DNA from: an uncultured Labedella sp.
GTDB lineage: Bacteria; Actinomycetota; Actinomycetes; Actinomycetales; Microbacteriaceae
Reading direction: 5' to 3'
Assembly: GCA_934636065.1 (NCBI GenBank)
Contig: CAKTZW010000009.1
Coordinates: 1 to 16,622 of the forward strand
Length of the DNA: 16,622 nt
This document shows, in pieces, positions 1 through 6,937 of this stretch. Numbering within the stretch: position 1 is the first letter of the stretch; the number at the start of each line of letters is the position of its first letter. The notes below the pieces were generated by a model. That model did not search any database. It worked only from the letters and a program-made list of their open reading frames with translations, and had not been told where the DNA came from. A program made the position numbers and the translations under genes.

Positions 1-1
1 C

Positions 2-448
2 GACCGGGCGCTCGCTGGAGCCTGGCGGAAGGAGGTCACGCCGGATGCCGCGGGCGCACCGAACTTCGACGCCCTCGCGATCGAGTCGTCGACGATCGTG
101 CCGGACGGCTCCATCGACGTCTACCGGATCGGCAAGTCGCTGCGACGGAAGGGCTTCGATCCTGAGGGCGTCGCCGACCTCGACGACCTCGCCCGGCGTG
201 TGGACGACACCCTCGCGACGTGGGTCGCGAGCGCAGCCGGTGCGCGCATCGAGCGCTCGGGTGGCCTCCTGACCGACCGCCGGGAGTGGGTGTGCGAGCT
301 GCCCGACGGGCGGGTATCGATCCCGTGCGGCGGCACCCACGTCGGCGCTCTCAGCGCCTTCGCCTCGATCACGACGCGGTTCGACACCGCGACCGTCGAC
401 GGAGCCACCGTGCTCACCATGCGGACGACGTCAACGCCGTCTCACTGA
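2..448 (+). CDS. Alanyl-tRNA editing-like / metal-dependent hydrolase, C-terminal part (5' end outside window)
   Basis: The reading frame is open from the first bases of the window to a TGA at 446-448, so only the last 148 residues are present and the start lies upstream. The diagnostic element is PCGGTHVGA near the C-terminus, the Cys-x-x-x-His metal-binding motif of the second additional domain (SAD) shared by alanyl- and threonyl-tRNA synthetases and free-standing AlaX editing proteins. Members of that family deacylate mischarged tRNA(Ala) in the cytoplasm. Just upstream are a basic stretch (YRIGKSLRRKGF) and an acidic helix. The other zinc ligands, normally in an HxxxH motif further N-terminal, are off the window, so whether the enzyme is complete cannot be judged. 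The alternative is a related actinobacterial metal-dependent hydrolase of unknown substrate. The 155 bp after the stop hold a small inverted repeat (462-474, CTCAG-TAT-CTGAG) and no gene. Confidence 0.75.
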   Translation, partial: DRALAGAWRKEVTPDAAGAPNFDALAIESSTIVPDGSIDVYRIGKSLRRKGFDPEGVADLDDLARRVDDTLATWVASAAGARIERSGGLLTDRREWVCELPDGRVSIPCGGTHVGALSAFASITTRFDTATVDGATVLTMRTTSTPSH

Positions 449-590
449 AATCCGACGATCCCTCAGTATCTGAGCAGGGACTATACCGCTGCCTGTTCTC
501 GTTCGCAACGGGGTGACGCCGCTCGTCGCTGCGCGTAATTTTCCGGCCATCGGCGGCTCTCGAGGGGAGTGCCGCGAGGAGAGCGCCTGA

Positions 591-597
591 GGGGAGG
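591..597 (+). promoter_or_regulatory. Ribosome binding site deciding the GTG-604 start
   Basis: GGGGAGG lies 6 nt before GTG at 604 but directly abuts the upstream in-frame GTG at 598. Normal spacing therefore favours 604 as the start of the secreted protein. Confidence 0.6.
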
Positions 598-603
598 GTG
601 GTT

Positions 604-1731
604 GTGGACGCTACGACATCGCGCGCCATCCACCTGCTGCGCCTCCTGCTCGCCGGCGTCGGCGCGGCCATCGGCTTCGTCATCCTCTCCGCCGTCCTCT
701 CGACGAATTCCGCCTCCGCCGACTCCGGGCTGCTCGACGGCGTCGACGACGTCGTGAGCGGCGCCGTCGAGACCGCCGGCGACACCGTGTCGACGACGAC
801 GAAGGCGACCACCACGACGGTCGAGAAGACGGTCGAGAAGGTCGTCGCACCGACGACGACGGCCGTCACGAAGACGGTCGAGAAGGTCGTCCAGAAGGCC
901 GCTCCGGCCGTTCCCGCACCGGTGAAGCCGGTCGTCGAGGCCGTCGAGCCGGTCGTGGCCGAGACCACGAAGACCGTGACGAACACCGCCTCCGGCGCGG
1001 TGGAAGCCGTCGATGAGGCCGTCGAGACGGTGAGCGAAGCGGCTCCCGCTCCGGTCTCCTCCGTCGTGACACCGGTGACGGAAACGGCGGATGACCTGGT
1101 CGTCTCCCTGCCAGCCGCAGGCGGACTCGCCTCCGAACTCCTCGGTACCACCCCGCTCACCGACGCGACTGATGGCACGGTCGGGGCCGTCGACGAGCTG
1201 GTCGTCGACGACATCCTCGGCAGCGTGCGCGACGTCGTCGCCACGGTGGGCGGCGTGACCGAGGCCGTGGTGGGCACAGTCGGCGGCGGAGTCGTCGACG
1301 GCATCGCACCGCTGACTCCGACGACCCCGGCACGTCCCGTGCTGCCCGGACTTCCGATCAGCGGGGTTCTCGGTGGCACGAGCCCGTTGGCTCTGCTCGC
1401 CGCAGCGGCCGTCGGGGGCGGGCTCCTGCACGCCACCGCCGAGCGCTCCGGCGTTCGCCCGGGCTCGAGCGGCTCCGGCGCGGCCCGTTCCCTGACGGGG
1501 GCCGGTGCCGCCGTCGCCGTGTCCAGCGGCGCATCGCAGCCGGTCGGCACCCCTACATCTTCGCCCGTCGACGGCTCGGTTTCGGGTTCCGCAGCCGCGG
1601 CGGGCGTCTTCTCGAGCGACGCGCTCGCGTCGTCCGGCACGTCACTCCTGGCGGTGTCCGCATCCGCGCGGCCCGCTGACGAGGTCATCCCCTCGTCGCT
1701 CTCCTCCCGCACGATCCCTTCTCCCGACTGA
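604..1731 (+). CDS. Secreted low-complexity Thr/Val/Ala-rich protein, upstream partner of the chaplin-like gene
   Basis: I recognise no named family. The 375-residue product (from GTG 604) begins with a short basic N-terminus, a hydrophobic core at about residues 11-32 and a plausible signal-peptidase site after Ala-Ser-Ala (residue 39), so export is likely. Residues about 45-165 are a degenerate repeat of Thr, Val, Lys and Glu, with recurring TKTVEKVV- and PVVEAVEPVV-like units. These alternate hydrophobic and charged residues and could form amphipathic or coiled segments. A second weakly hydrophobic Gly/Ala stretch (PLALLAAAAVGGGLL) lies near residues 258-272, followed by a Ser/Gly/Pro-rich tail. 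No sortase motif is present. The gene lies 80 bp before the chaplin-like gene on the same strand, with no obvious terminator between them, so co-expression and a shared cell-surface role are likely but inferred. An in-frame GTG at 598 is a less well spaced alternative start. Confidence 0.7.
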   Translation: MDATTSRAIHLLRLLLAGVGAAIGFVILSAVLSTNSASADSGLLDGVDDVVSGAVETAGDTVSTTTKATTTTVEKTVEKVVAPTTTAVTKTVEKVVQKAAPAVPAPVKPVVEAVEPVVAETTKTVTNTASGAVEAVDEAVETVSEAAPAPVSSVVTPVTETADDLVVSLPAAGGLASELLGTTPLTDATDGTVGAVDELVVDDILGSVRDVVATVGGVTEAVVGTVGGGVVDGIAPLTPTTPARPVLPGLPISGVLGGTSPLALLAAAAVGGGLLHATAERSGVRPGSSGSGAARSLTGAGAAVAVSSGASQPVGTPTSSPVDGSVSGSAAAAGVFSSDALASSGTSLLAVSASARPADEVIPSSLSSRTIPSPD

Positions 1732-1811
1732 TCGGGTCCCGGCCGTCCTCGACGGCACGGACCATCGCGCGATCCGCGCACACCACGATCAGATCTGTTG
1801 GAGAAGGAAAC

Positions 1812-3746
1812 GTGAACATCACCGTGAAGCGGTGCCTCTACGGGGCACTCATGGTCGGCGGGCTGTGGCTCGCCGGTACGACGGCGGCGAGTGCCGCCGA
1901 GACATCGGGTTCGGACGGGACAGCGTCCGGAACTCAGGCGATCGTCGACGTCGAGGTCCCCGTGACCGTCGGCGGCAACTCGGTCTCGCTCGTCGGGGAC
2001 TCGTCCTCCGAGGACTCCTCGGCGTCTGCGCCCGCCGAGGCGCCGGCCGCGAGCGAGCCGGCGAGCACCAGTGGGGACGGCGGCGTCGCCTCCGGCACGC
2101 AGGCGCCCGTGACCGTCTCGGTCCCCGTGACCGTCGGCGGCAACTCGGTCTCGGTCGCCGGGGACTCCGAGTCGAGCTCGTCCGAGGCGGAGGCGCCCGC
2201 ACCTGCACCCGCACCGGCACCGGCGCCCGAGCCCGAGTCGGCCGCGGACGCTCCCACCACGAGCGGCGACGACGGCATCGCGTCCGGCACGCAGGTGCCG
2301 GCGGACGTGTCGGTGCCGGTCACGGTCGGCGGCGACGCGATCTCGGTCCTCGGCGACGCGGACGCGAGCGACTCGACGACGACCGGCGGCACGACGAGCG
2401 CCGACGAGGCATCCTCCGACGAGGGCTCCGACTCGACGACCTCCGGTGACGACGGAATCCTCGGCGGGACCCAGGTCCTTCCGAACGTCGACGTTCCGGT
2501 GACCGCCGGCGGCAACGCCGTGTCGGTCCTGGGCGACGCGGAGTCCACGGAGTCGTCCGCGACGACGGGGAACGCCGGCACGACCGGCGGGTCGGGATCC
2601 GGCTCCTCGACGTCGGGCGACGACGGTGTCCTTGGCGGCACCCAGGTCGACCTCGGCGCCGACGCCCCTGTCACGGTCGGCGGCAACGCCGTCTCCGTGA
2701 TCGGCGACTCCTCGACCGCCGGCTCCGACACGACGGCCGGCTCCGGCTCGACCGGCACCGGTTCCGGCTCGGGGTCGACCACCTCCGGTGACGACGGCAT
2801 CGCCGGCGGCACCCAGATCGCTCCCGACGCCGACCTCCCGGTCACCGTGGGCGGCAACGCCGTCTCCGTCATCGGCGACTCCGCCTCCACCGGCTCCGAC
2901 GCGGGCATGGCCGGCGACGACACCACCACCGGAACCGACGGCTCGACGACGACCGGCGACGACAGCATCGCGGGCGGCACCCAGATCGTCCCCGACGTGG
3001 TCGCCCCCGTCACCGCCGGCGGCAACGCCATCTCCGTGATCGGCGACTCCTCGACCGCCGGCTCCGACACCACCGTGGGATCCGGCGGGACCGGCTCCGG
3101 AACCGGGTCCTCGACCTCGGGCGACGACGGCATCGCCGGCGGCTCCCAGGTCGCTCCCGACGCGGCGCTCCCCGTGACGGTCGGCGGCAACGCCGTCTCC
3201 GTCATCGGCGACTCCGCCACCTCCGGCTCGGCCGTCACCGGCGGGACGACCGACGGCTCGACCGACTCCGGCGACACCACCTCCGGTGACGACGGCGTCC
3301 TCGGCGGCACCCAGATCACGCCCGACGTCACGCTTCCGATCACCATCGGCGGCAACGCGATCTCGGTCGTGGGTGACTCTGAGACGACCGACCCCACGGG
3401 TGTCTCGCCGACCGATCCCACCGATCCCGTGGACCCGACCGACCCCACGGACCCGACCGACCCGACGGATCCCACGGACCCGACGACGCCGGTCGACCCG
3501 ACCGACCCGGTCACGCCGGTGGACCCCAGCGACCCCGCTGACGGTTCGGACGTGACGGACGGCAGCGACGAGACGATCGCGCTCGTCGGCACCACCCCGT
3601 CCGCTCAGGCGGCCGGTGACGACACGGAGGCTCTCGCCGCGACCGGCCCGTCCGGTTCGGCACTCCTGTTCGGCCTGATGGGCCTCCTGCTCGCCGCCGG
3701 CATCGCACTCCTCGCACGGGGTCGTCGCTCGCTCGTCACCGAGTGA
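1812..3746 (+). CDS. Cell-wall-anchored protein with nine chaplin-like repeats and LAATG sorting signal
   Basis: The 644-residue protein starts at GTG 1812, preceded by GGAG at 1800-1803 with 8-nt spacing. Residues 1-29 form a signal peptide (basic start, hydrophobic core, ASA cleavage site). Residues 34 to about 523 contain nine repeats of the form GDDGIxGGTQ-x6-PVTVGGNAVSVIGD, separated by Ser/Thr/Gly linkers. The unit resembles the chaplin domain (SGNxVQxPVxxPVNVCGNxxxVxG), whose family members assemble into amyloid-like surface films in actinobacteria; here Gly replaces the conserved cysteines. A Thr-Asp-Pro-rich spacer follows. The C-terminus has LAATG at 608-612, a hydrophobic helix at about 617-637 and RGRR, a textbook sorting signal of the LAxTG type attributed to class E sortases. 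The protein should therefore be covalently attached to peptidoglycan with its repeats displayed outside. Streptomyces long chaplins carry two domains, so nine is unusual. The chaplin relationship is judged from the motif; a generic surface repeat protein is the alternative. Confidence 0.8.
   Translation: MNITVKRCLYGALMVGGLWLAGTTAASAAETSGSDGTASGTQAIVDVEVPVTVGGNSVSLVGDSSSEDSSASAPAEAPAASEPASTSGDGGVASGTQAPVTVSVPVTVGGNSVSVAGDSESSSSEAEAPAPAPAPAPAPEPESAADAPTTSGDDGIASGTQVPADVSVPVTVGGDAISVLGDADASDSTTTGGTTSADEASSDEGSDSTTSGDDGILGGTQVLPNVDVPVTAGGNAVSVLGDAESTESSATTGNAGTTGGSGSGSSTSGDDGVLGGTQVDLGADAPVTVGGNAVSVIGDSSTAGSDTTAGSGSTGTGSGSGSTTSGDDGIAGGTQIAPDADLPVTVGGNAVSVIGDSASTGSDAGMAGDDTTTGTDGSTTTGDDSIAGGTQIVPDVVAPVTAGGNAISVIGDSSTAGSDTTVGSGGTGSGTGSSTSGDDGIAGGSQVAPDAALPVTVGGNAVSVIGDSATSGSAVTGGTTDGSTDSGDTTSGDDGVLGGTQITPDVTLPITIGGNAISVVGDSETTDPTGVSPTDPTDPVDPTDPTDPTDPTDPTDPTTPVDPTDPVTPVDPSDPADGSDVTDGSDETIALVGTTPSAQAAGDDTEALAATGPSGSALLFGLMGLLLAAGIALLARGRRSLVTE
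1911..3380 (+). repeat. Nine tandem chaplin-like coding repeats
   Basis: Nine units of about 31 residues, with variable linkers, recur in frame. The most constant part is PVT(V/A)GG(N/D)(A/S)(V/I)SV. Later units (fifth to eighth) share long nucleotide stretches such as GGCGGCAACGCCGTCTCCGT, suggesting recent expansion, whereas the first two units and their linkers are more diverged. Confidence 0.85.
3408..3540 (+). repeat. Pro-Thr-Asp-Pro microrepeat, wall-spanning spacer
   Basis: Short reiterated GACCC(G/C)AC(C/G)-type units encode PTDPTDPVDPTDP and similar. Such Pro/Asp/Thr runs commonly sit between surface domains and sortase signals. The near-identical 9-bp units make this a candidate length-variable tract. 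Confidence 0.7.
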
Positions 3747-3766
3747 GCACGATGTGAGGAATGCCA

Positions 3767-3798
3767 CCCCGGTGCCGGTCGCACGACCGGCACCGGGG
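3767..3798. terminator. Bidirectional-capable hairpin terminator between convergent genes
   Basis: CCCCGGTGCCGGTC, loop GCAC, then GACCGGCACCGGGG form a perfect 14-bp GC-rich stem 20 bp after the chaplin-like stop codon and 26 bp before the end of the converging minus-strand gene. There is no strong U-tract, as is common in actinobacteria. Confidence 0.8.
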
Positions 3799-3824
3799 CT
3801 TCCTCGCGCCTGGGAGCTGCGCCG

Positions 3825-4376
3825 CTAGCGCACGCGGCGGTAGCGCTCGAACACCACGCTCGCGGGGAAGGGGCGCGTCTCGACGAGTTGGAACGGGACC
3901 GTCCGCGTCACCGGCGGGAGGTGCCGAGCACCCTCGCCGACGAGCACCGGGTGACGGAACATCCGGAGCTCGTCGACGAGATCGAGCTCGATCGCCTGTG
4001 CGGCCAGCCGCGCCCCGCCGATCGACACCTCGCGGTCCGTCGCCGCGACGGCCGCGGCGACCTCCTCGGCGACCGATCCGGTCGCGAGCCGGGCGTTGCC
4101 CTCCAGGCGGTCGAGAGTGCGACTGAACACGATCTTCGGCAGGGCGGCCCACACATCGGCGAACGCGTTCCCCGTCGCCGTCTCACGCATCGAGGGTTCC
4201 GTCTCCCACACGCGCATGTCCTGGTACAGCCGACGTCCGAGCAAGTAGGCGCCGAGCGCCCCCACCTGCTCGAGGTGGAACGCGAAGAGCTCATCGCTCG
4301 GCGCACCCCAGTCGAAGGACCCGTCGCGGTCCGAGATGAAGCCGTCGATGGAGGGACTCATCGAATAGATCAGCAT
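3825..4376 (-). CDS. Dihydrofolate reductase family protein (RibD C-terminal domain type)
   Basis: The 183-residue product has the architecture of the RibD C-terminal/YyaP-like dihydrofolate-reductase superfamily, cytosolic NAD(P)H-binding reductases of mostly unknown substrate. Visible markers are the N-terminal strand with SPSIDGFI (residues 7-14), LLGRRLYQDM (46-55), KIVFSRTL (81-88) and the nucleotide-binding IGGARLAAQAIELDLVDELR segment (119-138), followed by HPVLVGEGARHL. Length and motif order are normal for the family. An upstream in-frame extension to 4613 is arginine-rich and overlaps the neighbouring gene in another frame, so ATG 4376 is preferred. It is preceded on its strand by GGGAG at 9-nt spacing and, alternatively, by GAGATT exactly 6 nt away, which could make a leaderless promoter. 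It lies 68 bp after the small membrane-protein gene, same strand, and may be the last operon member. It is unlikely to be the housekeeping folate enzyme. Confidence 0.85.
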   Translation of the reverse strand: MLIYSMSPSIDGFISDRDGSFDWGAPSDELFAFHLEQVGALGAYLLGRRLYQDMRVWETEPSMRETATGNAFADVWAALPKIVFSRTLDRLEGNARLATGSVAEEVAAAVAATDREVSIGGARLAAQAIELDLVDELRMFRHPVLVGEGARHLPPVTRTVPFQLVETRPFPASVVFERYRRVR

Positions 4377-4444
4377 GCGCCGAATCTCCCACGCCGACCG
4401 CCCGGCGGCAAGAGCTCGGGAACAGAGAACAGGATGTGGTTCCG

Positions 4445-4633
4445 TCACCGCGCCCGGAGGCGTCCGATGCTCCAGACGAGGCGAGCGGCGGATGAGACGA
4501 GCACGAAGGCGACGAGGACGAGGAGCCACGCCTCGCCGACTAGTTCCGGCCAGGCGAGGACGAGCAGGACGAGGCCCACCGCGATCAGCACCACGTTCAC
4601 GACGACGTCCCACACGAGCCAGCGTGTCGTCAT
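4445..4633 (-). CDS. Small two-helix membrane protein
   Basis: A 62-residue protein with two predicted membrane spans: WDVVVNVVLIAVGLVLLVLA (residues about 8-27) and EAWLLVLVAFVLVSSAARLV (about 34-53), closing with the basic tail WSIGRLRAR. I recognise no family or function. Its ATG lies 5 bp after the stop of the sugar epimerase gene, and no strong ribosome binding site is visible, so translational coupling is likely. A longer reading frame running back to 5743 overlaps the epimerase in another frame and is arginine-rich, so it is rejected as the start. Confidence 0.65.
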   Translation of the reverse strand: MTTRWLVWDVVVNVVLIAVGLVLLVLAWPELVGEAWLLVLVAFVLVSSAARLVWSIGRLRAR

Positions 4634-4638
4634 GCCGT

Positions 4639-5850
4639 CTACTCGATCAGACCGGACGCGACGGCCGTCGCCAGCATCGGGTAGAGCGGGACTCGTGGGA
4701 CGACAGTGGTCTGGAACGCGTGGTACAGGTCGGGCTTGCCCGCCCAGACCGAGTCGTCGGGGAGGTTGTCCGGGGACAGCTGGTGCACCCACGAGCCGCG
4801 TTCGTGGTCGAGGAAACGCTCGTCGGCGTGGTCCCACCACTCCCGGTAGGCCGCGGCGAAGCGGTCGTCGCCCGTGCGGCGGTGCAGCGCGGCCGCCGCG
4901 TTGATCGCCTCCGCGAGCACCCAGTGCAGCCGGTCGCGGACGACGGGCGTCCCGTCCCAGTCGCACGTGTAGACGAAACCGGTGCCGCCGTCCGCGTTCC
5001 AGCCGTCCGCGACGGCCCGGTCGAAGAGCGCAGCAGCGCCGTCGCGCAGCCACTCCCCTCCCGCCGCCGATCCCGCGGCCTCGGCGTGGAGGAAGAGCCG
5101 CGACCATTCGAGCCCGTGTCCGACGGTGGAGCCGTACGGCTTGAACTGATCGTCCGGCCGATCGCGGTTGTAGTCGAGGATCGGACGCCAGTCGGCGTCG
5201 TAATGCTCGGGGATGCGCCACTCGTGCTCGGCGGCGCCGCGGGCGACGAACGAGCAGACGCGCACCGCGCGATCGCCCGTCGCGCTCGCGACCGAGAGCA
5301 GGGCCTCGACGGCGTGCATGTTCGAGTTGAGGCCGCGGTAGGGATCCGGGTTTCGGAAGCCCGCATCCCAGCCGTCGCGGCAGAGTCCCGCGTCCTCGTC
5401 CCAGAAGCGCTCGAGGAAGACGGCCTCTGCCTCGGCGAGTAGCTCGCGCGCGCCAGGCAGGCCGGCCTCGACGGCGGTCGACGCCCCGAGCAGCACGAAG
5501 GCGTGGTCGTAGCAGGACTTGCCGCCAGCGACGGGCCCGCCGGTCGCGTCGACGGCGTGATGCCAGCCACCCGCGTCCGCATCCCGCAGCCGCCCTCGCA
5601 GTCCGGCGAGCGCACGGGCCGCCACCGGTCCCGACCCCGGCACCCCGAGCAGCGACCCGATTCCGTACACGTGCAGCATCCGGGCGCTGATGTAGGTGTA
5701 CGTCGGGGCATCGAGGTCCGGTCGGCCATCGTCGTCGAGCCACGCGGCGCCGCCGTCGGCCCGACCGGTCAGACGACCGAAGGTGAGCAGCTCCGTCCCG
5801 TGCCGCTCGAGCCAGCGGCGATGCGTCGGCGACGTCGTCCAGTCGCGCAT
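4639..5850 (-). CDS. AGE-family sugar epimerase/isomerase (YihS / mannose isomerase-like)
   Basis: The 403-residue protein is a full-length member of the N-acylglucosamine 2-epimerase family, cytosolic (alpha/alpha)6-barrel enzymes that interconvert aldoses, ketoses or their 2-epimers. It matches the subgroup containing sulfoquinovose/mannose isomerase YihS: YTYISARMLHVYGIG (with Arg57), NMHAVEALL (His179), GHGLEWSRL (His245) and GKPDLYHAFQTT (His377) correspond to the active-site Arg and His residues of that subgroup. GWNADGGTGFVYTCDWDGTP and WVLAEAINAAAALH are also typical. The substrate (mannose, sulfoquinovose or another hexose) cannot be fixed from sequence, and no sulfoquinovose pathway gene lies nearby. 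The start codon overlaps the stop of the upstream serine hydrolase gene in TGATG, indicating translational coupling; the next gene begins 5 bp after its end. Confidence 0.85.
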   Translation of the reverse strand: MRDWTTSPTHRRWLERHGTELLTFGRLTGRADGGAAWLDDDGRPDLDAPTYTYISARMLHVYGIGSLLGVPGSGPVAARALAGLRGRLRDADAGGWHHAVDATGGPVAGGKSCYDHAFVLLGASTAVEAGLPGARELLAEAEAVFLERFWDEDAGLCRDGWDAGFRNPDPYRGLNSNMHAVEALLSVASATGDRAVRVCSFVARGAAEHEWRIPEHYDADWRPILDYNRDRPDDQFKPYGSTVGHGLEWSRLFLHAEAAGSAAGGEWLRDGAAALFDRAVADGWNADGGTGFVYTCDWDGTPVVRDRLHWVLAEAINAAAALHRRTGDDRFAAAYREWWDHADERFLDHERGSWVHQLSPDNLPDDSVWAGKPDLYHAFQTTVVPRVPLYPMLATAVASGLIE

Positions 5851-6764
5851 CAGTGCACGTACTCGAGCAGGTCGGCGCCGATGGTGCGCATCGCGTCGAT
5901 CACGGCGAGGCGCGTCTGCAGGTCGTTGTCGGAGAAGGACGCCGCGACGGCATAGGCCGCGCCGGACCGCGGCCCCTTGAGCACTCCGGCCTCGGCCCGC
6001 ACGCCGACGTCCGACCCGGTCTTGTTGAACAGGGTGATGCCGTGGTCGGGGTCGCGGTGCGCGAGCGGGTCGAGCCCGAACGCCGACGCCACGAGGGAGA
6101 GGTCCGTGTTGAGCGAGAGCCAGGCGACGACCCGCCGACTCGTCTCGGCGTCGACGACCTCACCGGCGGCGAGCTCCGAGAACAGCCAGGTCAGCTCCTT
6201 CATGGAGCCGACCGAGAGCGTCGGGGCGTCGTCGGGTCCGCGGTGGTCGCGGACGAGGTCGAGGAGGCCGAGCTTCGTCAGTCCGAGCTGCTCGGTCCGG
6301 GCGTGCACGGCGTCGAGGCCGACCGAGCGCAGCAGCACGTTGGTGGCGAGATTGTCGCTCGTCGAGCCGATGAGCGCCGCGATGTCCGCGATCGGGAGCG
6401 TCGGCACCTGCAGGTGCTGCCACGTCCCCGAGTCGCCCAGCGGCCCCGTCACCTCGCGGTCGAGCAGCGCGAGGGCCGACATGTCCGCCTCGCGCAGCCG
6501 CGCCGCGACCTCGACGAGCAGGAGGACTTTGCCGATCGACGCCGTCGGCATGACGACGTAGTCGTCGACGGAGAACAGCTCGCGTCCGGTCGCCAGGTCG
6601 ATCGCCCGCGCCGACACCTGCACGCCGTTGCGGGCGAGGAACCCCAGCGCGGCGAAGCCGCGCGCGAACGACTCCCCCTGCTCGGCGGCTCGGTGACGCG
6701 CCCGTCGCCGCGCTCGCTGCTGCACCCGGCCGTCCGGTTGCGAAGGGGAAGGGACCACGAGCAT
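5850..6764 (-). CDS. Class A beta-lactamase-like serine hydrolase without Glu166 motif or signal peptide
   Basis: From ATG 6764 the product has 304 residues. It carries the beta-lactamase/penicillin-binding triad of motifs: Ser76-Ile-Gly-Lys79 (SxxK), Ser136-Asp-Asn138 (SDN) and Lys248-Thr-Gly250 (KTG). The SxxK-to-SDN spacing of 60 equals that of class A enzymes. The omega-loop region expected to hold ExxLN reads LVRDHRGPDDAP, so the deacylating Glu appears absent. The N-terminus is Arg-rich with no hydrophobic core, so no signal peptide is seen. It fits the broad beta-lactamase2 family; true beta-lactam resistance is doubtful, and an esterase, amidase or penicillin-binding role is possible. 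The frame extends to 6941, but that part is low-quality sequence. ATG 6764 and GTG 6758 (8 nt after GGAG) are the best starts. The gene is coupled by a 1-nt overlap to the epimerase gene. Confidence 0.75.
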   Translation of the reverse strand: MLVVPSPSQPDGRVQQRARRRARHRAAEQGESFARGFAALGFLARNGVQVSARAIDLATGRELFSVDDYVVMPTASIGKVLLLVEVAARLREADMSALALLDREVTGPLGDSGTWQHLQVPTLPIADIAALIGSTSDNLATNVLLRSVGLDAVHARTEQLGLTKLGLLDLVRDHRGPDDAPTLSVGSMKELTWLFSELAAGEVVDAETSRRVVAWLSLNTDLSLVASAFGLDPLAHRDPDHGITLFNKTGSDVGVRAEAGVLKGPRSGAAYAVAASFSDNDLQTRLAVIDAMRTIGADLLEYVH

Positions 6765-6840
6765 CACTCCAGAGTGCGGACACGTGCACGCAACGGAACG
6801 CCGAGCGACCGGGTCGTCACCGTCGCCGATGAGGACCGTG

Positions 6841-6856
6841 GCCGTCGAACGACGGC
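6841..6856. other. Palindrome in the gap between the peptidase and serine hydrolase genes
   Basis: The 173-bp gap 6765-6937 has no convincing gene. It contains GCCGTCGAACGACGGC, a perfect 7-bp inverted repeat with a 2-nt centre, and nearby an imperfect GC-rich palindrome (about 6873-6896). Either could be an operator or a weak terminator after the peptidase gene; a role is not demonstrable here. Confidence 0.35.
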
Positions 6857-6937
6857 TCGAGGGAACCGTCGCTTCCCGGGCGCCGCCCCGGGGAACGCGA
6901 CATCGCGCAGAAGAAGGAGAAGAGCGTGAGCGGGCGT

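Noticed and set aside
1911..3380. Regularly spaced repeats that could suggest a CRISPR array
   Set aside because: Units are in-frame coding repeats of variable sequence with low-complexity linkers, too long and too diverged for CRISPR, with no cas genes nearby.
1934..3595. Second long minus-strand frame (553 codons) with repetitive Pro/Ser/Val sequence
   Set aside because: Its apparent repeats are the antisense image of the chaplin-like coding repeats; no start signal or anchor was seen.
414..3767. Very long minus-strand open frame (1117 codons) opposite the two surface genes
   Set aside because: It encodes Arg/Gly/Val-rich low-complexity sequence with no domain and mirrors the GC-rich repeats of the chaplin-like gene. 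The plus strand has signal peptides, a sorting signal and ribosome binding sites.
4377..4613. N-terminal extension of the dihydrofolate-reductase-like protein
   Set aside because: The extension is Arg-rich, overlaps the small membrane protein gene in another frame, and precedes a canonical family N-terminus beginning at ATG 4376.
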